Origin: Thalassia testudinum
Taxonomy: Eukaryota; Streptophyta; Magnoliopsida; Alismatales; Hydrocharitaceae
Direction of reading: 5' to 3'
DNA: 64,000 bases
Assembly (NCBI GenBank): GCA_037157565.1
Contig: JAZHRO010000002.1
Coordinates: 72,747,001-72,811,000 of the forward strand
Position 1 is the first letter of the stretch; each line of letters starts with the position of its first letter. Under the pieces are notes generated by a model. It was not told the origin of the DNA and searched no databases. It saw nothing but the letters and a program-made list of their open reading frames with translations. The position numbers were made by a program, and so were the translations under genes. Shown here piece after piece: positions 45,586 through 56,505 of the stretch.

Positions 45586-46259
45586 TTTTTTTCTCTCTAT
45601 TGTGTCTCTACATGCTTGCTTTATTATTACAAAAACCTAAAAAAAATTGCAAAGCCCGAAAATTCCAAAAATAGTGTCCTTAGGTTAATAGTTTGGGAAA
45701 TCGTACTGATTTCATATTTTGAGTCCTAATTTAGAAATTTCATATTGTACAATGCAGTCATCAGAAAAACACCAAATTTTTTCTACTGATAGGAATTCTA
45801 GTCTATTTTCACAGTGTAACTCTTTATATATTTTTTTCCTGAAATTCTCGTATTGATAGAGAATCAAATAGTAAAATAGAGCTAAATTTTTCTTGACTTT
45901 TCAAATTTTTCCTAAATTTTATATTTATCTAAATTGCATGAATTACTTGAATTAGTTCTTTCTTCAAATTAGAAATCTATAAAATTAGTGAACTTTTATG
46001 ACATCTTTAGGCTTAAAGTACAGTAAAGTCTTTGAATAGGTATCAGTTAGGTCAATTTTCTCTGTCCTATTCAAAAATCCAAAAAGAAAAATCTTAGTTA
46101 GCTTAGTTAGGTCAGGAAAAATCTATACATTCTCTCCTTATGAGATGACCCCTACTCCTAATTTTATGCTTATATCTTGCGAATACGGTTTATAAATTAC
46201 AAATGGCATATTTTCGCAACTACGACAACATGATTATCATTTATGTGATTTCACGATCA
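45586..46259 (+). repeat. LTR fragment I (R-U5 end, L-type, plus strand)
   Basis: The last 130 bp are the reverse complement of the low edge of LTR L (shared GAGATGACCCNTACTCC and TTTCACGAYCA end), so this is the 3' end of a plus-strand LTR of the same family. The upstream part was cut when H arrived; no H target duplication remains to confirm it. Confidence 0.8.
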
Positions 46260-46264
46260 GTTTT

Positions 46265-46282
46265 TGGTGTCGTTGCTGGGAA
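46265..46282 (+). other. Primer-binding site of element I
   Basis: TGGTGTCGTTGCTGGGAA, 5 nt after the LTR end; Athila-type. Confidence 0.85.
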
Positions 46283-46749
46283 GGCACACGCTCTAGGTGT
46301 TTTCTTTGCTATCTTGCATTTTTGTGTATTCATGAGCCTCATTCTATCTCTTTTTAGCAAGTACTAAGTATGTGGAGTGAAGCTTCGGTGAGTTGCAAAA
46401 GCGGGTCACATGGAGGTAGAGATTTGCATAGGCAGGGCACGAGCAATGCGTACATTAGCTTAGGAAATTTTTACTTTCTTTAAAACTTTTTGTATTTGGC
46501 TTTTGGTGAGTAGGGATGTCAAAAAAATTTTAGGTTCAATAGTCGTTTAGGTTCAATTTGTCAAAAGCTTGGTTTCGATTCGATTCGTCAAAAGTTTGTA
46601 TCGTAGAAACAAAAAACACATGGCTTTCCAATTCGATTATGCACTTTTAATTCGCACGGGCTCCGATTTGCACACGAATAGCATCGACGAGTTCATCTTA
46701 ACACATTTAAGTTCAACATGACTCTAAGATTTGAGTTAGGGGCTTTACA
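46283..46749. other. Leader of element I and LTR edge of element J
   Basis: No ORF. The first part should be the leader of I. The last part ends GGGGCTTTACA at 46749, which by comparison with B (CGGGTCTTAACA at 14577) would be the LTR edge of J; how far that LTR extends left is not clear. Confidence 0.45.
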
Positions 46750-47617
46750 AATATAACAACCTTAAAGGGAGTTTCACCCCTGAAACTCAAGCAAGGTTAC
46801 TAAAGGAGGCATAAAACACTAACAAGTCCATAAAAACCTTAAAGAGACATAACAACCTTAAAGTGGAACTAACTAGAGTATTATGGACTCAACAACGAAG
46901 AGCTCCGAGTAATTCTCCTTCATTCTTGCAGGTGCCATTCGATACAGACTAGTCAACATCATATTCATCTGGGAATGAGCAACATCCAACTTGATCAGAC
47001 CAACCAACGCTTAGCCCCCGATACAAACCACACAATCTCTGTAGACTGTCTCATCAAGCAAATAACTAAATTGTTGGACTCTTAATAACTGAGGCTCATC
47101 TAATAAGGCTAGTGGTTTCATAAGTTTCGAGGTACTAAAGAGACATGAGAGAATGTAAGTGCTGATATCAAATAAGGTAAAAATCAACAAATTGTCAATC
47201 GCAATCATGCCTGCCACCCTTGATGAAGAGGCTTGTGTATTCCCCAACAATAAGACAAAGACTTGCCCCGCAAGTGAAGGTGCATTGAAGCTGACCATAG
47301 TTTGAGTAGGTTGTTGTCTCGAGTGGTCGTGCCTCCATAGAATCACTGGGAACTACCTCCATAAGCTTGTTACGAATGAGATGCTCCCCTGCTGGTTGCA
47401 TTATCCTAGAGTTTATTGTTGTACGAGTGTACTGCATCCTGCTTTAGGCCCCAGACCTGGTTGGACAGTTCCTCCTGATATGCCCTGGTTGTCTGCACTT
47501 TTAGCAAGTGCGGTAGCTACCCCTAGCTAAAATTGACTAAAAGTGTTTGCCTTGAAATATCTTGGGTCTATGATCGTATATGCGGACGGAACTGTGCAAG
47601 TCTTAAGGCCACGACTA
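46750..47617 (-). pseudogene. Element J: collapsed Tekay-like gag-protease-chromodomain remnant
   Basis: On the minus strand: gag end (about 47617-47540), CCHC knuckle KCRQPGHIRRNCP with a stop in its first segment (47540-47460), protease (GMIAIDNLLIFTLFDIS, with the DSG active site changed to DIS, about 47215-47165) and then, after a jump near 46930, the chromodomain end (MKENYSELF). RT, RNase H and integrase are deleted. The 3' untranslated part 46750-46880 resembles that of B (14578-14650). It is an old relative of B, much diverged. Confidence 0.75.
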
Positions 47618-49125
47618 TGTTTGCTGCTGAGAGACCTGATGATTAGCGAGAAAATCGTTGCGAAAAGTTTGAGTTTGGAAAACACAAGTTGTTGTAAGTT
47701 CACAACAAAATTTGCCACCAAATATTTATAACCAAAGCTCTGGTGAATCCCAAGTCGAATACGGGGAGGCTAACATTTAACCAAAGATCACATTTGGAAT
47801 TATTGTCACAAAGCAGAGTAGCCGGTTGAAATTGATCTACACTAGCTATTCTACTTAAAGAATAAATAATAGAAAAGAGATAGAATAATACAAATAAAGA
47901 GAAAAATAGAGAGAAGATAAACAAGCCTTGCATTTAAATAATCCAAAGTCTATTACAACTACTTAAAGAAAACAAAACTACACTAGAAGGTAGTAAAAAG
48001 ATAGGGGTAAGAAAATCCTTCTCGACGGTCGCTTGGAGGATGAGCCGCGTTGATAGAGCACCCGAAAGATGATGGTGAGAGGTTGGATCAGGGAGGACGA
48101 AGCTAGAGGACGGAGGGCGAAGCAAGGTGGCATCGTAGTGGGATTCACTTCCTGAATGGTGGCGGGAAGGCAACCACAGAATGTTCCACGAAGGGGATGA
48201 GAAGATGGACAAAATTTTCTTTTTTTAACTCTAGAGGAGCATCTTGGGTTTGGGACTAGCTCCTTAGAGCTTGGAAGAGGTGAGAAGAGAAGAGATGATG
48301 TAACGAGTGGGTATGGGGTCAAATTCATAGTTGAAGATATGGGGGCAAAAGAGACACTTCACATCTTTAAAATTAAATACAAGCCTTTAATGACACATGC
48401 GCACGTCGTTGTAGCTAAACGTCGGTGAAGCTGCGCCTCAAACGTGGACCACTCATCGCTAATCGGGCAGCTCTCGTGCGGCCGCACCGCCACCTCCTTA
48501 TCTTCATACATTGTGCGCATGGATCAATCCCAACCGTTCGATCAAGATCAGATATTTGCGATTGTGTTGCTCCCCTTCTGCTTCGTGCATTAAGAGGTGA
48601 TGTGGCACTCTCATCCTCGTTCGATGGACAATCAACAGTTCAGATCACGCTCGCCCGCACCTTCAAATCATGCCTCATCACGTCATCATGCACAAAAGAT
48701 ATTGTGTCATCGTGCACATGCACGTACGCGTGCCCATTCATCGAGCGCTACTATGTTGACACATTCATAATTGTTCGATCGAGATCACACGGCTAAATTT
48801 TCCACGCCCACCTCTTCATCGAATTAATTCCGTGCCACAAGCCTCGAATGCGTGCTCCTACATTGAGAGCGATCTTCACTGCTGCTGCTCCACATGCCAC
48901 TTTGTGTCGAGAAGTTGAATTTTCTTCCACGTGCCCTTAGCTGTTGGATTTACATCCAACTACTAAGATCGAAGCTGCCTTGGTGAGAAAGGGGGGTGTT
49001 AGTGGCCTTGGGTGACCTTGATGATGCCACGTGGCATCATTTAGGCCGTCCATCTTCTATTGCTTGTAATGGTGCCATGGAAGTCTAATTAAGTCGATTT
49101 TCATGCCATTGGGCTGCAATCTAAT
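47618..49125 (-). repeat. LTR K (E-type, minus strand, U3 end missing)
   Basis: The low edge TGTTTGCTGC fits the Athila-like LTR ends. 47940-48100 matches LTR E 32880-33010 (GGTCGCTTGGAGGA in both) and 48930-49120 matches LTR E 33730-33910. The final U3 part is lost at about 49125, where it joins fragment Q. It contains a perfect palindrome at 49021-49040 but no tRNA-like block that I can see. Confidence 0.78.
49021..49040. promoter_or_regulatory. 20-bp palindrome with CACGTG core in LTR K
   Basis: ATGATGCCACGTGGCATCAT, a perfect palindrome around a G-box. Related sites: 27834-27857 and 33814-33837 in LTR E and 50235-50246 in LTR L. Confidence 0.85.
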
Positions 49126-49512
49126 GGTAATGCCATCATTATCCATAACTATCTTAAATTAGTTGAAATTAAGAAATAAATGCTCCTGAATGATCGCCTG
49201 AGGACCATAATTCCACTTTGATCCGTTTTAAGAAGAAAATAATAAATAGGGCTAATTTTGTAGTTTTAACAACACATCACAAGTGTAGAATAACCACGAG
49301 GTCACATAGGGGTTAATTTAAGGTTAATTGAGCATTAAAGATCGAAAAGTGGGTCAACATTGACAGAAATAGGGTTTCATGCATTTCGAGAGAAGAAATA
49401 ATACACAGAACCCTAATTCTCAACCCCACTTAAATTGAAGAGGTTTTGGTCAGGATAAAATTCATCTAAACCTCCTAAAATTCATAGAAAAATATTCTAA
49501 GAGGTTTGGTAC
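49126..49512 (+). repeat. Fragment Q: U3 of a G-type LTR, plus strand
   Basis: Aligns with the reverse complement of 24690-25060 (shared GGATAAAATTCA/AGATAAAATTCA and AAAATTCATA words and the GGTTTGGTAC end). The sequence breaks at 49512, where LTR L begins; GGTAC would be the target duplication of D. Confidence 0.75.
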
Positions 49513-50186
49513 TGGTCGTGAAATCGCGATAGTGATAAATATGTCGTCGTAGGTGCGAAAACACGACGTTTTAAATTTATGAAATCGTCTCCTAAAAATA
49601 CGAGAATAATGTCGGGAGTACGGGTCATCTCGCAAAGAGATAGGGATATTTAGAAGATTTCCAACTTGATCAAGTAAATAAATTCTTTTTTTTATTTTTA
49701 TTTTTATTTTTTAATTTTTTTAATAAAAGGAAATAAATGAAACAAACACGGAGATAAATACGAAGTGAACACATAATGCAAATAAGAACTTTATTACTAA
49801 TAGAAAATCAGAATAACATAAAATAACAACAAGAAGAGAAAAATAATTTTAGATAGAAATCAGGTGATGTCGTGACAAAGGTGGAGAGTGCCGTCGACGG
49901 TCGTCGGTGGAGAATGTGCACGAAGTTGAGAGGTTGTAGAGAGATGTCGTGGAAGTGCTGGAATTCGTCAAAGAATATGCGTAATTTGTCAAGCAACCTA
50001 AGAACAAAAATAAAGCATAGAGGATAAAAAATGGCAAAAAAATTGAGAGATATGATAAGTGTAGAGAGAGAACATGGAGAGGGTTGAGATTGGAGAGAGA
50101 TGATCCAGAGAGAAGGAATTGAGAGGGAGAGAGAGTACGAGGGGAGAGATGAGAGTTGTATCTTTTTTTTTTTAAGGGATGGGGGG

Positions 50187-50200
50187 CCCTTTTATATCTC
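50187..50200 (-). promoter_or_regulatory. TATA box of LTR L
   Basis: GAGATATAAAAGGG on the minus strand, followed by a purine-rich then pyrimidine-rich stretch. Confidence 0.72.
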
Positions 50201-50234
50201 TGTAAATCCTTCTTTCCTCGATTCTCTCTAATGT

Positions 50235-50246
50235 TGCCACGTGGCA
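50235..50246. promoter_or_regulatory. Palindromic G-box upstream of TATA box in LTR L
   Basis: TGCCACGTGGCA, perfect 12-bp palindrome with CACGTG core, 35 bp upstream of the TATA box in LTR sense. CACGTG is a known bZIP/bHLH site in plants; use here is inferred. Confidence 0.75.
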
Positions 50247-50481
50247 CGCTGTGCGCTATCAGATCCTTCATCGCACGGTGACCACTCGCCCACGCTCGTG
50301 CCTTCACGTTCAAATCTTGCCTCATCATCTCAGCCGTCCAATTTCAAATCCTACGTGCATTTCTCGCACCTTCCTGATCTCGTAACAACCCGCGCGATTG
50401 TGCCACGTGGGTGCATCTCGACCCTCCAATCTTGCATACGCACCCACCCGCAATGCCGCATCAATTCTTGTGCATCACAGG

Positions 50482-50535
50482 GTCTCGAACCTACATCCCA
50501 CGCTTACATGCATGCGCGTGCGAGCCAACACGCTA
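50482..50535 (-). other. tRNA-like block in LTR L (A box and B box)
   Basis: On the minus strand TAGCGTGTTGGC (50524-50535) resembles an A box with one base missing, and AGGTTCGAGACC contains a full B-box core GTTCGAGAC (50482-50490). The block lies about 285 bp upstream of the TATA box. Confidence 0.65.
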
Positions 50536-51119
50536 CGCAAAGCCTTTGTTATATATGTGCTTAATTATATTTATACTGGGGGTGGCGACGTGGCACGTTC
50601 ACACTACGAGGAGAGGTGCCTTCAAGAGTTGGGGGCATGGCGAGGGGCGGCTGCGATGGTGCGACGTGGCGCCATTGTGGTCGTCCGTTCTTCTTCTCTT
50701 TATATCTGATGACATAGGCCTCCGATTAAGTTGATTTCTGCACCATTGGACTACGAACCTCAATTCGGATCCATCCGTACGGTTGGCTTTGTCATCTGAG
50801 GTCTGGATATTCTTCAATTTTCCCCTTGGCTCTTGCTTTTCTGTGGACTCCCTAAGGTGCTACGAGAGTTTGATCGATGCGATCTTGGATGTGTTGGACT
50901 CCCGTCGTTATTCCAAATAGATCCATAAGGTTGGATCCGTCATCTGCAGCCCTAGATTACCTGTAATCATTAATACCTCTCAAATAACATAGTTTAATAC
51001 ATAAAACACATATACCAACTACAACGCAGAATACGATGCATATGCATACAAAATGTTCATGTTAAGCTAAGTTCTAACTTAATTCAAGCGAGTTAGGGCC
51101 TATGATTTCTATGCAATCA

Positions 51120-51131
51120 TACCCCCATGCC
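51120..51131 (-). other. Polypurine tract of element D
   Basis: GGCATGGGGGTA on the minus strand, directly before LTR L. Confidence 0.87.
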
Positions 51132-52856
51132 TAAATCTTGCTAGTCCCTAGCAAGTACAAGACTAAATGCATTTTATTAAGAGTTAAACTAAAGATTTAT
51201 TTCTTTTTGTTTTATCCAAAAATTTAGAATCCAGATAACCATTTATATAGAATGTTGTAGCTCCTACAGTGAATCCAAGCGAAGAGTCGATATACATTTA
51301 AATCTTGTACTTAACCCCTAGTAAAATTCTGTCAGGATAGGCAAACCTCTTCTCTCGGGGTTATAAATATTTTCTGATTTTGGCCCCGGTGTTTGGCTTG
51401 GGAAGGAGATGTCTGAGTTAACTGGATTTGTATTTGGTGTCTCAATCTCTTCTGGTGCTTCTTAAAGACTAGTATTTCAGAATTTAGATTTCCAGATTAT
51501 TCAATAAATCAACTTAGAGAGGGGCTGGAAAAACTATGCTCTCTTTAATCTTTTGTACTCTTCTCTCTTTTTTTCTTTTTCTTCCTGAGCTCACATCTCA
51601 CCAGATTTGCAAATGTATTTTGTGATCTCACATGGCATGATACTTTAATTAGGTTCTGATAACCCTACGACTAAGTCGGAAGCCCTCAACCCATATTTAG
51701 GCAGTTAGAAATATAGAAAAAGTAGGTTAAGGCTGTATTTGGTGGTTCTTGAGGGTGATAGGCGTTTTTGCCTCAAAACATTTCAAAACATTTAACTTGA
51801 CTCACATTACGCAACAGTTTCACAAAACTTTTTTTTCTTTCTTTCTTTTTTCTTTTTTTCTTTTTTTTTCTTTTTCTTTTTCGAGCAAACTCTTCTGTAT
51901 GCAAATTTATTGGCACAATGCCACAATACAACATACATACTTTTATATGTGAGGCATTCTTGGGGATTTTTTTGATGACCAAGAGGATCTCGGGTGGCTT
52001 ATTTGGTGGAAGTGCCTATTCGGCATCGGGTAGGGAACGGATAGGACGACGTATTTCTAACCTTGACATCACTACCCTCTTTCAGCCGAGGTTTCCGTAG
52101 AGGATGGTCTTGACCATCCACCTCAGTCCTAGTTTTATCAGAACCCACTCTCTATGTTTCTACCTTATTTGGTAGCTCTCGTATGAAATTTCTCACAGAT
52201 TTAGTACGCAAGAACTAAGAGAGAAAACTATGCCCAACTCCAAGTGTCCTTATACTAGCCTTAGAGCACCAGTAAACTCTCTGCTCTCACCTCACATATA
52301 TTTTGGTGGAGCTACTAGAAGATAGTTCACCTGATTCCCTAATTGCTATCCAAGGGTTCAGGAGAAGAAGCGATGCTTCTTCTCGACAAACTAGAGATGT
52401 CTATCGACTTTGATAATGAATCCATTACAAAGTCTACATGTAAGTGAAATTGATGTACTGGATTCTAAACTAAGAAATAATTCAAGAAGAAAATTCTCAA
52501 TACAACCTCCTTGATAAAAATATTTTTGATTTTTTTTTTGAATAAATGCTATATATAAGTGGTTTCTTTTTTTAATGCAAATGCATATATGTATGACTGA
52601 TGGAAACTAGATATAGGTGACTCAGCAAAAATTTTACCTACCCCCTTCCTATTTCATGCAATATCCTCATTGTATGTTGATGAATAAAAAGTAAGCATGA
52701 GAAGGGGAAGATATCACCTAAATAGCTCTGAATTATTCTCGCTAAAACACTAGCTCCAACCTGAAAAGAAATTAATCTATTACGTATAAGCAAAATTGGG
52801 TTGGGTTGCCTCCCAATAAGCACTAAGTTTAATGCCTTTAGATGGGTGTGCACCTC
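51132..52856 (-). other. 3' untranslated region of element D
   Basis: About 1.7 kb with no supportable ORF. Some Athila elements carry an env-like gene here; I found no frame of useful length with membrane segments. Pyrimidine-rich runs lie at 51570-51600 and 51830-51885. Confidence 0.65.
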
Positions 52857-54230
52857 TTAGCAGTCTAAAAGTGCTGCCTTCTCTGGGACAGGTCCAGGTT
52901 CAATGTTCTCAATGTAAGGTTTCAATCTCTGAGCATTCACAGTGAATGTTTGACCTATCTTTGGGTCTGTGATCTCAACGGCTCCATGTGAAAAGATATG
53001 TGTAATAGTATAAGGGTCATTCCATCTCGACCTGAGCTTTCCTGGGAATAAACGTAACTTGGCATCAAACAACCAAACACTCTGATTAGGTTCAAAGCTT
53101 TTTCTAGATATATGCAAGTCATGGAAAGCTTTGGTTTTCTCCTTGTAAATCTGGGCATTCTCATAAGCATCATTATGAATCTCCTCGAGCTCAGTCAACT
53201 GCAACTTCCTATGCTTTCCTACTTTATCCAGATGATAGTTGCATTCCTTAATTGCCCAATAAGCCCTGTGTTCTATTTCTACAGGAAGGTGACAAGCCTC
53301 ACCAAATAGTAAACGGTACGGTGACATTCCAATGGGGGTTTTATAGGCTGTACGGTAAGCCCAAAGTGCATCATCGAGCTTAGTAGCCCAATCCTTCCTA
53401 TCAGGCCTAACCATCTTCTGCAATATATTCTTGATCTCCCTATTTGAAACCTCATCCTGGCCACTTGTCTGTGGATGGTAGGGTGTAGAAATCTTGTGTG
53501 TAACCCCGTATATAGCAAGGAGGTTTCTAAACTGATTATGTGTGAAATGGGTCCCTCCATCACTGATTATAGCTCTTGGCATCCCGAATCGGCTAAAGAT
53601 GTTCTTAATAAACTCCATAACGATCTTGTGATCATTCGTTTTAGTTGGGATTGCCTCAATCCATTTGGACACATAATTTATAGCTACGAGGACATACTGA
53701 TATCCAAAGGATGGTGTGAAGGGTCCCATAAAGTCAATACCCCAAACATCAAAGATCTCAACCACTAATATGGGGTTCAAGGGCATCATGTCTCTCCTAG
53801 TCATGTTTCCTATAGATTGGCATTGGGGACATGACTTAGAGAATGTGTGGGCATCTTTGTGAATGCTAGGCCAATAAAATCCACTCTGTAACACTTTGGC
53901 AGTCGTTTTCTTCCCTGAGAAGTGTCCTCCACAAGCATAATTATGGCAAAATGTCAAAATACTATGGATTTCATTCTCAGGGACACATCTACGGATAATC
54001 TAATCAACGCAAAGTCTAAACAATTATGGATCCTCCCATAAGTAGTACTTGAACTTAGAATAAAATTTATCTTTTCTCTGCTTGGACCAATCCTCAGGTA
54101 TTCGTCCAATAGCCAAGTAATTCACAATATCAGCATACCAAGGGGTTTGGACCTCTGAAATAGCTAAGATACTCTCATCTGGGAAACAATCAGCAATAGG
54201 TATGGTTGGATTTGGATTCTCAACTAGGAT
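52857..54230 (-). pseudogene. Integrase of element D (C-terminal part of pol)
   Basis: Long intact frame 53957-52857 (366 codons). It holds the zinc finger (H...[11 protein letters not shown]...CPQCQ), core residues in [27 protein letters not shown] and [15 protein letters not shown] (D, D, E), [21 protein letters not shown], and the C-terminal domain [20 protein letters not shown] to the stop after KAALLDC. No chromodomain, which separates it from B and M. From 53957 to 54230 the linker to RNase H is recognisable but broken. This integrase frame is the best-preserved coding stretch of D. Confidence 0.9.
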
Positions 54231-55500
54231 TCAAGATAAATGATCAACCACTACGTTCTGCACTCCTGCTTTATCTCTAATTTCTAAGTCAAATTCTTGA
54301 AGCAGGAGGATCCACCTAACTAGCCTTGGTTTGGCCTCTTTCTTAGCTAACGGGTGTCTCAGAGAGGAGTGGTTGGTATAGATAATCACATGGGATCCTA
54401 GAAGGTAAGCCCTGAACTTTTCTAAAGCAAAGACAACTGCTAGCATGGCATCAAGAGTCCTGCTAGCATAGTAGATCACAACAGGTTTCTTTTCTGTTCT
54501 TTGACACAAGACAGCACCAACAGTGTAATCAGAGGCATCACACATGATCTCAAAAGGTGAGTCCCAGTCAGGTGGTTGTAAGATTGGTGCTTGAGTAACA
54601 GATTTCTTCAATGAGTCAAAGGCCTTAAGACAAAGATCATTGAAGTGGAAGGCTTGGTCTTTTGCCAAAAGGTTACTTAGAGGTCTAGAAATCTTTAAGA
54701 AGTCTTTGATGAACCTCCTATAAAAACCCACATGTCCTAGAAAAGATCATATTTGCTTGACAGATGTGGGTGGTGGGAGTTTGGTGATCAATTCAGCCTT
54801 AGCTCTATCCACCTCCATTCCCCTATTAAAGACCATGTGTCCTACTATGATTCCTTCTTGGACCATAAAGTGGCTCTTCTCCTAGCTCAGAACTAGATTT
54901 ACCTCAATGCATTTCTTCAATCCTCTTTGGAGGTAGGCTAAACAGGAATCAAAAGAGTCCCCAAAGATAGAGAAATCATCCATAAAAACCTCCATAAAGT
55001 CTCTGATCATTTCAGAAAATATTGCCATCATGCACCATTGAAAGGTCGCAGGTGCATTACAGAGACCAAATGACATTCTACGGAAAGCAAAAGTGCCATA
55101 GGGGCACATGAATGTGGTCTTTCTCTTGATCTTCGGAACTTGTGGCCACTTGATTGTATCCTGAATAGCCATCTAGAAAACAGAAGTATTTCTGACCAGC
55201 TAACTTCTCCAAAATTTGGTTAATGAATGTTAAGGGAAAATGATCCTTTTTAGTGGATGAATTTAGCTTCCTATAATCAATACAAACTCTCCACGAGGAA
55301 GCTTTCTAAGTAGGTATAGACTCCCCATGCTCATTAACGATCATGGTCAAACCAGCCTTCTTGGGAATAATCTGAATAAGGCTAACCCAAGGGCTATCAG
55401 ATATGGGGTAGATACATCAAGTCACTTAATGATCTCTTTTTTCACAACCTCTCTCATATTTGGGTTTAATCTTCTTTGAAATTGGCGAGAAGGTTTCATT
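54231..55500 (-). pseudogene. Reverse transcriptase and RNase H of element D
   Basis: From 55500: ISDSPWVSLIQII, CIDYRKLNSSTKKDHFPL and FLDGYSGYNQ in a frame with stops; frame 55172-54882 has PYGTFAFRRMSFGLCNAPATFQ and the catalytic FMDDFSIFG; a stop (Trp to TAG) at 54882 precedes EKSHF; frame 54731-54231 has [10 protein letters not shown], RNase [46 protein letters not shown] (Asp to Asn in the TDH motif) and the [14 protein letters not shown] end. It would make cDNA in the particle; inactive here. Confidence 0.9.
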
Positions 55501-56394
55501 CCCTCTTCAAGATAAATGTGGTGAGTACAGTAGGAGGGTTGATTCCTCGGAGGTCAGCTATGGTCCAACCAATTGCCATTTTTTGATCTTCTAGGACTTG
55601 AATGAGTTTATATTCTTGTTCCCTATTTAGTTTGGCATTAATAATCACAAGAAGAGTTTGATTTGGTCCTAGGAACACATACTTAAAGGTATCAGGCAAT
55701 GGTTTCAGTTCAAGCTGGGGTGGGACAAGGGTAGAGGGCAGGAGGGGTGCAGAAGGTGAATTAGGTAGTCTCTCCACTTGAAAAGTCCAAGGAGGTTGTG
55801 TGTTAGATGTCGTATGAATCTCTTGTGGGTCCTCTTCGATTATGGGTTCTTTAACCAAATGGATCGACATAGACTCTTCAATCACTTTATCTACTTTTTC
55901 GAGTTCCTCGATCAAATCTCACTCATCATCGAGAGTTCAGGATGCCTTAAAAATATTGAGTTGCATCTTTTGATCTCCAAAGGCAATCTCCATTCTTCCA
56001 GTTTCAAATTAGCCTTGGCAGTGGCTAGGAAGGGTCTTCCTAAGATGATGGGTGTGTTGTGTAGTTTCTTTGGTACTTCCATGTCAAGGACGAGAAAATC
56101 AACAGAGAAATAGAAGTCCTTGACCTTAACTATCACATCCTCCACTACCCCCAGAGGAGTTTTAATGGATCGATTGGCTAGTTGCAATGTAACATCGATG
56201 GGTTTCAAATCACCAAGTCCAAATTTCTCAAAGAGCACAATGGGTATCAAATTTATGGATGCCCTTAGGTCGAGTAGAGCCTTCTCAAAAGTCATGTCAC
56301 CAATGACACAAGAAATAAATGAGGCTCCAGGATCTTTCCTCTTAAGAGGTAGATTCTTTAGAATTATAGAACTCACATGCTCAGAAAGAACCAC
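55501..56394 (-). pseudogene. Protease and RT linker of element D
   Basis: Frame 56394-55912: VVLSEHVSSIILKNLPLKRKDPGASFISCVIGDMTF, then the active site LLDLRASINLIP, where the F copy has DLGAS (Gly to Arg next to the catalytic Asp), and ILGRPFLATAKANLKLEE. A frame change leads to 55915-55496, a Pro/Glu-rich linker followed by LELKPLPDTFKYVFLGPNQTLLVII and AIGWTIADLRGI, the start of RT. Confidence 0.87.
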
Positions 56395-56505
56395 CTTCCT
56401 AGGTGACTTTTTCCTAGCCTAACGCTTTTGAGTATAAAGGTCTTTGAGAAATTTGGCGTAGGCAGGGATGTGTTTGATAGCATTGAGGAGTGAGATGTTT
56501 ATCTG

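Larger units (their letters stand above)
49513..51119 (-). repeat. 3' LTR L of element D (1607 bp)
   Basis: Edges TGGTCGTGAAATC (49513) and ATGCAATCA (51119). The low edge matches the end of LTR I. The U3 (50600-50950) is diverged but colinear with that of E. A homopolymer-rich T tract lies at 49686-49730. Confidence 0.88.

Noticed and set aside
50241..50734. Overlapping 103-107-codon plus frames in LTR L
   Set aside because: They are antisense to the LTR, overlap the tRNA-like block, and are not kept in LTR E.
51132..52856. env-like gene downstream of pol in D
   Set aside because: Expected place for an Athila env-like ORF, but only short frames are present and none has a signal peptide or convincing membrane segments.
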